DNA of 10,479 bases from DASVBJ01 sp036375895 (GTDB lineage Bacteria; Actinomycetota; Actinomycetes; JACCUZ01), in assembly GCA_036375895.1 (NCBI GenBank), contig DASVBJ010000115.1, positions 1-10,479 on the forward strand. Direction: 5' to 3'. Positions 5,828 through 10,479 of the stretch are shown one piece after another; the first letter of the stretch is position 1; each line of letters begins with the position of its first letter. The notes under the pieces were generated by a model that saw only the letters and a list, made by a program, of their open reading frames with translations, did not search any database and was not told the DNA's origin. The position numbers and the translations under genes are program-made.

Positions 5828-7483
5828 TCAGGTGAAGAGGGCGCGCTCGACCAGCGAGATCGGCAGCCGCCCGGACCCCGCCGCGCGGTCGTGGAAGTCG
5901 CGCAGCGACCCGCGCGCCTCGTCGAGCCAGCGCTGCCGCAGCCGGTCGATCTCGAGGGCCCCGGTGAGGTACGACGAGGCCTGGGTGGGCCAGGCGCAGT
6001 AGCGCAGCACCTCGGCGCGGGCCGTGTCGCGCGACAGGGAGGCCTTGGTCGACATGAACTCGACGGCCTCGTCGATGGTCATCTCACCCAGGTGCAGGGA
6101 CGTGTCGACCACGATGCGGGCCGCCCGGAAGAGCCGGAAGTCGCGCTGGCACAGCTCCTGCTCGGGGGTACGGAAGAAGCCCTGCTCGCGCAGCAGGTCC
6201 TCGGTGTAGAGCCCCCAGCCCTCGACGAAGTAGGTGGACCCGAAGACGGAGCGCAGCGGCCGCGCCCCACCGTTGCCCGACAGCGATGCGAGCCACGCGA
6301 AGTGCCAGTGGTGGCCGGGGTAGGCCTCGTGCACGGTGATGGACCACAGGCCGTGGCGGTTGTTCGTCGCCAGCCGGGCCGCGACCTGCTCGTCGGTCGC
6401 GCCGTCCGGCGGGAAGGGGACGAAGAAGTGGCCGGGGTGGTGGCCGGTGGCGAACGGCGGCGGCACGGCGTAGTGGGCCACCGCCACCATCGCGCGGGTG
6501 AACGGCGCCGACGGGACGACCCGGCACCGCTCCCCCTCGGGCAACGTCACGAGCTCGCGCTCCGCGCAGAAGGCCCGCGCGGCGTCGGTGGCCTCGCGGT
6601 ACAGCGCGAGCATCTCCTCGGGGCTCGCCGGCCGGTCCGCGCTCAACGACTCGAGCAGCGCCCGCCAGTCGTCGTCGCCCCGGATCTCGGTGGCCCGCCG
6701 CCGCATGTCGGCCGCAAGGTCGTCGTACGCCGCCTGGCCCCGCTCGCGCAGCTCGCGGGCGCCGTAGGGCAGGCCCTCGGCCTGGCGCAGGAGCGCGTCG
6801 TAGCGCTCCTCACCGATCGCCCAGTCGCCGTGGGCCTTGTCGACCAGCGCCTCGACGTGGGCACCGAACCGCTCGAAGGCCGCAGCGGCAACCTCGCCCG
6901 CCTCCGCGACCTCGGCCCGACCCTGCGCGTCCTCGATCTCGCCGGCGACCGAGCGGGCGTAGACGACGCCGGCGCCGATCTGGCCGAGGGCGCGCTGCAG
7001 CAGCGCCGGGTGGGCCAGCTCGGGGTCGAGGTTGGCGATGCCCTGCTCGAGCAGCTCGGGGGTGGCCCGCAGCCGCGCGGCGACCGCGCGGGCGAGCTCG
7101 GGCTCGGGCCGCAGTCGCTGCATGAGCAGGCCGAAGACCCCGGACAGCGCCGTGCCGGCGTAGTGATCGGGGTTGCGACGCCAGTCGGCCCAGTCGCGCT
7201 GCACGGCGCGCCCGCGCAGCACCATCGTGACGAGGTCGCGGTCGATGCGCTCGTCAGCGCTCAGGTCGTCGTCACCCATCGCGGCGAGCCGCTGCAGCCA
7301 CGCGTCCTCGCGCCGGTCGCGGGCGGCGATCGCCGCCGCGGAGAGGTCGGGCAGGAGCTCGTCGTACTCGGTCAGGCCGAGCGAGCTGGCGTGGGTGGGG
7401 GTGGCGGCGAACTGGTCGCGCAGCAGCTCGCGGGTCAGCTCGTCGAAGGCACTCGTCGGCCCGGAACCGGTCGGGATCGGCAT
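5828..7483 (-). CDS. DUF885 zinc-peptidase-like protein
   Basis: This is a 551-residue soluble protein with no signal peptide or membrane segment, so it is probably cytosolic. The C-terminal half carries the DUF885 signatures in order: HEAYPGHHWHF at 385-395, EGWGLYTE at 421-428, DTSLH at 460-464 and WPTQASSYLTG at 498-508. HExxPGHH plus the downstream glutamate of EGWGLYTE look like a zinc site of the HExxH metallopeptidase type, with E386 as the likely general base; this is inferred from the pattern. The N-terminal half is mostly helical and acidic. Substrates are unknown; a peptidase or carboxypeptidase role is plausible. The ATG at 7483 is preceded by TACGGT and 6 bases, a leaderless start. 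As I recall, the gene is absent from this position in M. tuberculosis, so it marks a lineage difference. It could read through into dut. Confidence 0.95.
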   Translation of the reverse strand: MPIPTGSGPTSAFDELTRELLRDQFAATPTHASSLGLTEYDELLPDLSAAAIAARDRREDAWLQRLAAMGDDDLSADERIDRDLVTMVLRGRAVQRDWADWRRNPDHYAGTALSGVFGLLMQRLRPEPELARAVAARLRATPELLEQGIANLDPELAHPALLQRALGQIGAGVVYARSVAGEIEDAQGRAEVAEAGEVAAAAFERFGAHVEALVDKAHGDWAIGEERYDALLRQAEGLPYGARELRERGQAAYDDLAADMRRRATEIRGDDDWRALLESLSADRPASPEEMLALYREATDAARAFCAERELVTLPEGERCRVVPSAPFTRAMVAVAHYAVPPPFATGHHPGHFFVPFPPDGATDEQVAARLATNNRHGLWSITVHEAYPGHHWHFAWLASLSGNGGARPLRSVFGSTYFVEGWGLYTEDLLREQGFFRTPEQELCQRDFRLFRAARIVVDTSLHLGEMTIDEAVEFMSTKASLSRDTARAEVLRYCAWPTQASSYLTGALEIDRLRQRWLDEARGSLRDFHDRAAGSGRLPISLVERALFT

Positions 7484-7489
7484 GGGGCG

Positions 7490-7495
7490 ACCGTA
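7490..7495 (-). promoter_or_regulatory. -10 element (TACGGT) of the DUF885 gene, leaderless-type
   Basis: On the minus strand TACGGT is followed by CGCCCC (6 bases) and then ATG. No ribosome site lies between. The gap to the divergent DUF3093 gene is only 29 bases, so any upstream promoter contacts fall inside the first codons of that gene. Confidence 0.55.
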
Positions 7496-7497
7496 GT

Positions 7498-7503
7498 GGA
7501 AGG
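7498..7503 (+). promoter_or_regulatory. Ribosome binding site GGAAGG of the DUF3093 gene
   Basis: GGAAGG is 9 bases before ATG at 7513. It implies that this gene has a leader and that its transcript starts inside or beyond the divergent DUF885 promoter. Confidence 0.6.
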
Positions 7504-7512
7504 CTGGGACAC

Positions 7513-7965
7513 ATGCGTGCGTACGACGAGCGGCTGTGGCCGCCGGTGTGGCTCTGGGTCGCCGGGTGGCTGTTCGCGCTCTCGCTCGGGCTGGCCTTCC
7601 TCGCGGCGCTCGGGCCGGTCGGCGGCCTGCTGGCCACCGTCCTGCCCGGTGCGCTGGTCACCTGGAGCCTGCTCGCCTCGGCCGCGGTCGTGCGGGTCGA
7701 GGACGGTCAGCTCCAGGCGGGCCGGGCCAGGATGCCGGTCTCGCTGCTCGGACCGCCCGTCGTCCTCGACGCGGAGCGGGCCCGGGCGGTGCGCGGCCCG
7801 TCGTCCGACCCGGCGGCCTACCACCTGATCAGGGGGTGGGTGCCCGCCGGAGTGTTCCTCGACGTGACGGACCCGGCCGACCCCACGCCGTACTGGTTCG
7901 TCGCCTCGCGCCACCCGGACCGGCTCGCCGCCGCGGTCGAGCGCGCACGCGAGGCCGCGGTCTGA
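7513..7965 (+). CDS. DUF3093 membrane protein (Rv2698-like)
   Basis: This is a 150-residue inner-membrane protein of the actinobacterial DUF3093 family, function unknown. After YDERLWPP (4-11) come two hydrophobic helices, about 12-32 and 36-58. A cytosolic, beta-rich domain follows, with VRVEDGQLQAGRARMP (60-75) and the highly characteristic stretches RGPSSDPAAYHLIRGWVPAG (94-113) and VTDPADPTPYWFVASRHPDR (118-137). The two-helix hairpin plus small domain resembles PH-like membrane proteins, but I cannot prove that. In M. tuberculosis the same family lies next to dut. Here the DUF885 gene is between them and DUF3093 is read divergently from it. It converges on the EcsC-like gene; the two stops are 6 bases apart inside one palindrome. 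Confidence 0.92.
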   Translation: MRAYDERLWPPVWLWVAGWLFALSLGLAFLAALGPVGGLLATVLPGALVTWSLLASAAVVRVEDGQLQAGRARMPVSLLGPPVVLDAERARAVRGPSSDPAAYHLIRGWVPAGVFLDVTDPADPTPYWFVASRHPDRLAAAVERAREAAV

Positions 7966-7980
7966 GCCGGCTCAGCCGCG
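7956..7980. terminator. Palindromic bidirectional terminator containing both stop codons
   Basis: CTGAGCCGGCTCAG (7962-7975) is a perfect 14-base palindrome that contains the TGA of DUF3093 (7963-7965) and the TGA of the EcsC-like gene (complement of 7972-7974). CGCGG (7956-7960) and CCGCG (7976-7980) extend the stem past a single bulged T at 7961. As RNA this gives about 10 base pairs with a CCGG loop on either strand. There is no T-run. Confidence 0.6.
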
Positions 7981-8748
7981 CAGGTCGGCGCGGATCTCGT
8001 CGCCGAGCCGACGCGACTCGCGGTGGTTGACCACGCTGCCGGCGACGGCCCCCGACAGCAGCGGGCCCAACGTGGTGAGGTTGCGCCCCGCGCGCCGGAC
8101 CAGGCGCTTGCGCAGCGCGCGCTTGGCGAGCGGGCCCGGGGAGAGCCGCACCGACTGCTGCAGGTCGAGCGGGTCGACGCCCCGTCGGTTCGTCCAGGAC
8201 ATGAGGTAGGCGGCGGCCCGCTCGCGGGCCGACCCGGTGACGGCACGGCCGTAGACGGCATGGAGCTCGGCGATCAGCTTGATCTCGATCAGGGCCACGA
8301 GCAACGTCTCGGCGGCGATCTGCGCGGGCAGCGTGAGCAGCAGGGGCGGCGCCACGAGCTCAACCGCGGCGAGCGCGCCGCCGGCGGCGCCGACCGCTGC
8401 CGTGGCCTTGGCGGCGCCGGCGACCAGCGCCTCGGCGAGGTCGTCGCCCTCGAGCCCGTGGTGCTGTGCCCGCAGCGTAGGCAGGTCGCGCAGCGGGATG
8501 CGCGGCGCGAGGTCGACCAGCAGGTCGGTCAGCCACCGGCCGCCGACGAGGGATGCGCGACCGGCCGCACGCGCGGACGCCGCCAGGGCGACGGTCAGCG
8601 AACGCAGCGCCCGGCCGCGCTCGGCTGCAGTCAGGGGCGCCGGGTCGCCGACGTCGGTGAGCCGGGCGACCAGCTCACCGATCCTGGCCGCCCCGCGGGG
8701 GTCCTCAGCAGCTTCGGGATGACTCGCAGCTTCGGGATGGCTCGACAT
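7972..8748 (-). CDS. EcsC-like helical membrane-associated protein, hypothetical
   Basis: This is a 258-residue, alanine-rich, helical protein. The middle (about 108-168) has LVAGAAKATAAVGAAGGALA, then a hydrophobic segment with PPLLLTLPAQIAAETLLVAL and IKLIAELHAVYGR. This layout (K, glycine-rich turn, LP-A, L-IAELH-YG) resembles the EcsC family, whose role is unclear. The assignment is moderate and from memory of the pattern. The C-terminus is basic (LAKRALRKRLVRRAGRNL) and ends with a glycine-rich segment. The N-terminus has a duplicated hexapeptide SHPEAA (3-8 and 9-14) encoded by an 18-base tandem repeat. ATG at 8748 lies in the loop of a perfect hairpin. No clear ribosome site precedes it. 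DUF4193 ends 19 bases upstream, so the two are probably co-transcribed. Confidence 0.82.
   Translation of the reverse strand: MSSHPEAASHPEAAEDPRGAARIGELVARLTDVGDPAPLTAAERGRALRSLTVALAASARAAGRASLVGGRWLTDLLVDLAPRIPLRDLPTLRAQHHGLEGDDLAEALVAGAAKATAAVGAAGGALAAVELVAPPLLLTLPAQIAAETLLVALIEIKLIAELHAVYGRAVTGSARERAAAYLMSWTNRRGVDPLDLQQSVRLSPGPLAKRALRKRLVRRAGRNLTTLGPLLSGAVAGSVVNHRESRRLGDEIRADLRG
8709..8744. repeat. 18-base tandem duplication in the start of the EcsC-like gene
   Basis: CAGCTTCGGGATGACTCG (8709-8726) is followed directly by the same 18 bases with one change (A to G at the 14th base, 8740). The repeat keeps frame and encodes SHPEAA twice on the minus strand. Its unit length, a multiple of three, fits slippage under coding constraint. 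Confidence 0.9.
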
Positions 8749-8758
8749 GCGTCGAGCC
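8739..8758. promoter_or_regulatory. Perfect inverted repeat over the start codon of the EcsC-like gene
   Basis: GGCTCGAC-ATGC-GTCGAGCC has 8-base perfect arms and a 4-base loop. On the minus-strand mRNA the loop is GCAU and the AUG start begins in it, so the hairpin could control translation. As DNA it could be an operator. Which of these applies, if either, cannot be told from sequence. Confidence 0.6.
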
Positions 8759-8767
8759 TGCCCAGTG

Positions 8768-9067
8768 TCAGGCCGCGCACTCCTTGCAGATCAGCTGGTT
8801 GCCCTCCTGCTTGGCGAGCTGGCTGCGGTGGTGCACGAGGAAGCAGCGGGAACAGGTGAACTCGTCGGCCTGCCGCGGCAGGACGCGGACGGAGAGCTCC
8901 TCGTTGGACAGGTCGGCCCCGGGCAGCTCGAGCGACTCGGCCAGGTCGGCCTCGTCGACGTCGACCACGCTCGCGGACTTGTCCGCCCGGCGAGCCTTCA
9001 GCTCCTCCAGGCTGTCCTCGGACAGTTCGTCATCGGTCTTTCGTGGGGAGTCGTAGTCGGTTGCCAT
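8768..9067 (-). CDS. DUF4193 zinc-ribbon protein (Rv2699c-like)
   Basis: This is a 99-residue cytosolic protein of the actinobacterial signature family DUF4193. The N-terminal two-thirds is acidic (MATDYDSPRK at 1-10, SEDSLEELKARR at 16-27, VDVDEADLAESLELPGADLS at 35-54). The C-terminus holds two CxxC pairs, C72/C75 in FTCSRCFLVHHRSQLA and C94/C97 in LICKECAA, forming a four-cysteine zinc ribbon. The family has no settled function; a transcription-associated role is often a reasonable guess for small acidic zinc-ribbon proteins, but it is only a guess. ATG at 9067 is preferred to GTG at 9079 because the family starts with MATDY and because GGAGAGGG (9079-9086) then lies upstream, though with a long 11-base spacing. 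The promoter must lie in the 381-base region to its right. Confidence 0.95.
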   Translation of the reverse strand: MATDYDSPRKTDDELSEDSLEELKARRADKSASVVDVDEADLAESLELPGADLSNEELSVRVLPRQADEFTCSRCFLVHHRSQLAKQEGNQLICKECAA

Positions 9068-9220
9068 ATTGCGAGTCACCCTCTCCGGGGGGTGGCCGGT
9101 GCCACAGGTTTGAACAAGGTTGGAATCGTGCGGATGGCGCGTCGTGCGGGCTGTAACGCTCGGGAGCCCGCGTTTGTGCCCGCCCCCCGGGCAACCGTCT
9201 CGGTGCCCCGACGCGGGCGG

Positions 9221-9226
9221 ATCGTA
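9221..9226 (-). promoter_or_regulatory. Possible -10 element (TACGAT) for DUF4193
   Basis: TACGAT on the minus strand fits TANNNT and would give a 5' leader of roughly 145 bases for DUF4193. No matching -35 is evident, and this is the only TANNNT I found in the first 160 bases upstream of the gene. Confidence 0.3.
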
Positions 9227-9349
9227 CCCGAACTGGACAGGTGCCCGCCGACGGCCTCCGCAACCCGGTCTCGACGACGGCCCATCGGCTCATGCCGGGC
9301 CGCCCGAGCCTCGCGGCCGGAGGGTCTCCATCCGCGCCTCTGGCGCTTC

Positions 9350-9365
9350 GGTGACGTCGATCACA
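9350..9365. promoter_or_regulatory. Candidate CRP/GlxR-type operator
   Basis: GGTGACGTCGATCACA matches the CRP-family consensus TGTGA-N6-TCACA at 9 of 10 fixed bases, failing only at the first. It is centred about 20 bases upstream of the TTGACG hexamer of the rightward promoter candidate, a plausible activator position. Confidence 0.45.
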
Positions 9366-9376
9366 AAACCGAGCGT

Positions 9377-9404
9377 TTGACGCGCCCGGGATAAGGGGTA
9401 AACA
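9377..9404 (+). promoter_or_regulatory. Candidate promoter TTGACG-N16-TAAACA for the 55-residue gene
   Basis: TTGACG (9377-9382) matches the -35 consensus in five of six bases. TAAACA (9399-9404) follows after 16 bases. Transcription would start near 9411, giving a leader of roughly 38 bases before ATG at 9449. Confidence 0.45.
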
Positions 9405-9448
9405 CGGCCGACGCCCGATTTGTCCCTTGGCGATGAGAAAGTAGGCCC

Positions 9449-9616
9449 ATGAGCGAGTTCGTGCAGGAGATCAGGGACCGCATCGAGTCCGCCAGGGCTT
9501 CCCTCGCCGAGGCGCAGCGTGAAGGAGACGACTACCTCATCCAGGTTCGCCTGGGTGAGCTCGAGTCGCTGGAGCGGCTCGCCGGCGAGCACGACCTGGA
9601 GAGCGCAGCTCTCTAG
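9449..9616 (+). CDS. Small two-helix protein, 55 residues, hypothetical
   Basis: The frame starts at ATG 9449 and ends with TAG at 9614-9616. The product is almost wholly helical by composition. A first amphipathic helix (FVQEIRDRIESARASLAEAQ, 4-23) is followed by a turn EGDDY (25-29) and a second helix (LIQVRLGELESLERLAGEHD, 30-49), with hydrophobic residues at 3-4 spacing in both, so a coiled-coil hairpin is likely. There is no membrane segment, cysteine or known motif that I recognise. Support for coding: third codon positions are strongly G/C, a GAGAAAG ribosome site (9435-9441) is 7 bases upstream, a promoter candidate lies before it and a strong terminator directly after. In M. tuberculosis another gene (Rv2700) lies between DUF4193 and suhB, as I recall; this protein is not similar to it. 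Confidence 0.8.
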   Translation: MSEFVQEIRDRIESARASLAEAQREGDDYLIQVRLGELESLERLAGEHDLESAAL

Positions 9617-9651
9617 CCCGTCCGGCACCACATTTCCGCTACGACCCAGGG

Positions 9652-9676
9652 GGGCCGGGGCCTTGCGCCCCGGCCC
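9652..9676. terminator. Strong hairpin terminator between the 55-residue gene and suhB
   Basis: GGGCCGGGGC (9652-9661) pairs with GCCCCGGCCC (9667-9676) over 10 perfect base pairs with a CTTGC loop. It ends 15 bases before the suhB stop codon and 35 bases after the small gene. The genes converge, so it can serve both. A short TT follows on the plus strand. Confidence 0.8.
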
Positions 9677-9691
9677 TTCGCCTGTCAGCCG

Positions 9692-10479
9692 TCAGTCGCG
9701 GTCCGCACCCAGCTCGCTCAGGATCTTCTCGAGCGGCTCGAACAGACCGGGCGGCGCGGCGAGCACGAGATCCTCACCGGCCGGCCGGCCGCCAAGACCG
9801 CCCACTCTCGCGCCGGCCTCGGCCGCGATCAGGCCACCCGCCGCGAGATCCCACGGCTTGAGCCCGCGCTCGAAGTAGCCGTCGACCCGCCCGCAGGCCA
9901 CTGCGCACAGGTCGAGCGAGGCGGCACCGGCGCGCCGGATGTCCCGGATCCTCGGGATCACCGCGCGCAGCACCTCGGCCTGTCGGGCCCGCCTGCCCGG
10001 TTCGTAGCCGAAGCCGGTCGCCACGAGGGCCATCGCGAGATCGGGCGCGGGGTTGACCCGGACCTGCTGCCCGTCGAGGAACGCACCGTGGCCCCGCCGG
10101 GCCGACCAGACCTCGCCGGTCGCCGGGTTCACGACCACGCCGGCCACGACCTCCGCGCCCAGGCGGGCACCGACGCTGACGCCGTAGCCGGGGATCCCGT
10201 AGAGATAGTTGACGGTGCCGTCGATGGGATCGAGCACCCAGGTGACCCCGCTGGTGCCGGCGACGTCGGCGCCCTCCTCGCCGAGAAAGCCGTCGTCGGG
10301 TCGGGCGGACCCGATGTGCTCCACCAGCAGCCGCTCCGCGGCCTGGTCCATGACGGTCACGATGTCCGTGGCGCTGGACTTCGTGGCGGTCACCTCCAGC
10401 TCGCCGGGAGGTCGACGCTCGGTGAGCAGGCTGGCCGCCGCGAGCGCGGCGTCCTTCGCGAGGGCGAGCAGGTCAGCGG
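9692..10479 (-). CDS. suhB: Inositol monophosphatase family protein, N-terminus cut by window edge
   Basis: This is a Mg2+-dependent phosphatase of the IMPase/FIG superfamily, expected to release phosphate from inositol 1-phosphate; related enzymes act on fructose-1,6-bisphosphate or histidinol phosphate. 261 complete codons are visible; the start lies just beyond the right edge, since the open frame already contains the N-terminal helix ADLLALAKDAALAAASLL. The metal ligands are in place: GEEG (about 10271-10282), WVLDPIDGTVNYLYG (about 10205-10235) and PWDLAAGG (about 9835-9858). VTATKSSATDIVTVMDQAAE upstream is the usual KSS-TD-VT-D segment of bacterial SuhB-type enzymes. GTG at 10391-10393 is internal and not the start. 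The exact substrate is not fixed by these motifs. In actinobacteria inositol phosphatases feed phosphatidylinositol and mycothiol synthesis, and this gene may do so. Confidence 0.95.
   Translation of the reverse strand, partial: ADLLALAKDAALAAASLLTERRPPGELEVTATKSSATDIVTVMDQAAERLLVEHIGSARPDDGFLGEEGADVAGTSGVTWVLDPIDGTVNYLYGIPGYGVSVGARLGAEVVAGVVVNPATGEVWSARRGHGAFLDGQQVRVNPAPDLAMALVATGFGYEPGRRARQAEVLRAVIPRIRDIRRAGAASLDLCAVACGRVDGYFERGLKPWDLAAGGLIAAEAGARVGGLGGRPAGEDLVLAAPPGLFEPLEKILSELGADRD

Larger units (their letters stand above)
9068..9448. other. 381-base non-coding region between divergent DUF4193 and the 55-residue gene
   Basis: No credible gene is seen here. It holds the DUF4193 leader with GGAGAGGG (9079-9086), a direct repeat AGGTT at 9106-9110 and 9117-9121 (period 11), and a possible minus-strand -10 TACGAT (complement of 9221-9226). 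It also has a short hairpin GGCCGC/GCGGCC (9298-9303/9313-9318), a CRP-like half-site pair (9350-9365) and a rightward promoter candidate (9377-9404). The composition is slightly less uniform than that of the neighbouring genes. Confidence 0.7.

Noticed and set aside
4961..7828. Open frame of 955 codons on the plus strand
   Set aside because: It runs antisense across DUF3710, dut and DUF885, all of which have clear motifs. The translation is Arg/Gly/Pro-rich without domains.
9077..9079. GTG at 9079 as the DUF4193 start
   Set aside because: It adds MTRN before the family-typical MATDY start and would overlap the GGAGAGGG ribosome site.
9298..9318. GGCCGC/GCGGCC hairpin in the intergenic region
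   Set aside because: Six base pairs with a 9-base loop in very GC-rich DNA is close to chance, and it is not adjacent to any gene end.
9290..9631. Minus-strand open frame of 113 codons across the 55-residue gene
   Set aside because: It is antisense to the small gene and its promoter, has no family features and no ribosome site; the plus-strand frame has better support.
10391..10393. GTG as the start codon of suhB
   Set aside because: The frame stays open to the window edge and encodes the typical IMPase N-terminal helix upstream, so the true start is beyond 10479.
1..10479. Mobile elements, CRISPR, tRNA/rRNA, integration sites, toxin-antitoxin or phage genes
   Set aside because: No terminal repeats, transposase or integrase motifs, spaced repeats or tRNA-like folds were seen; every sizeable gene belongs to the conserved actinobacterial core order or a plain hypothetical family.

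Overview
The window is a very GC-rich, gene-dense stretch of chromosome from an actinobacterium (Actinomycetota). The base composition, the GTG starts, the 4-base GTGA gene overlaps and several actinobacterial signature families (DUF3159, DUF3710, DUF3093, DUF4193) all point there. The gene order closely follows the segment around Rv2690c-Rv2701c of Mycobacterium tuberculosis as I remember it: APC permease, two TrkA proteins, DUF3159, OB-fold protein, DUF3710, dut, DUF3093, DUF4193, suhB. A Nocardioides-like genus is a reasonable guess, but the sequence alone cannot settle it. I see no insertion sequence, prophage, CRISPR array, tRNA or rRNA. This is conserved core genome rather than an accessory island.

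Left part (1-3358): an APC-superfamily permease, cut by the left edge, is read leftward. It is divergent from two back-to-back TrkA-type NAD-binding proteins (ceoB/ceoC, 2031-2693 and 2693-3358) read rightward with a one-base overlap. Together they look like a transport unit: a membrane transporter plus cytosolic gating subunits, probably for K+. A hairpin at 3375-3394 closes this block.

Middle part (3420-7483, all leftward): in transcription order, a DUF885 zinc-peptidase-like protein, dUTPase (dut), DUF3710, an OB-fold protein and DUF3159. dut/DUF3710 and OB-fold/DUF3159 are each joined by a GTGA stop-start overlap. DUF885, dut and the OB-fold gene each have a TANNNT -10 element ending 6-7 bases before the start codon, the geometry of leaderless transcripts. 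The permease has a similar arrangement with 8 bases.

Right part (7513-10479): a DUF3093 membrane protein (rightward) converges on an EcsC-like helical protein (leftward). One perfect palindrome contains both stop codons. Upstream of the EcsC-like gene lies DUF4193, a small acidic protein with a zinc ribbon. A 381-base non-coding region with promoter and operator candidates follows, then a 55-residue two-helix protein read rightward. A strong hairpin separates it from an inositol-monophosphatase family gene (suhB) that enters from the right edge.

No exotic new system is visible. The best leads are the DUF3710/OB-fold/DUF3159 cluster attached to dUTPase, the permease-TrkA pairing, the run of leaderless promoters, the start-codon hairpin and tandem duplication in the EcsC-like gene, and the CRP-like site before the 55-residue gene.
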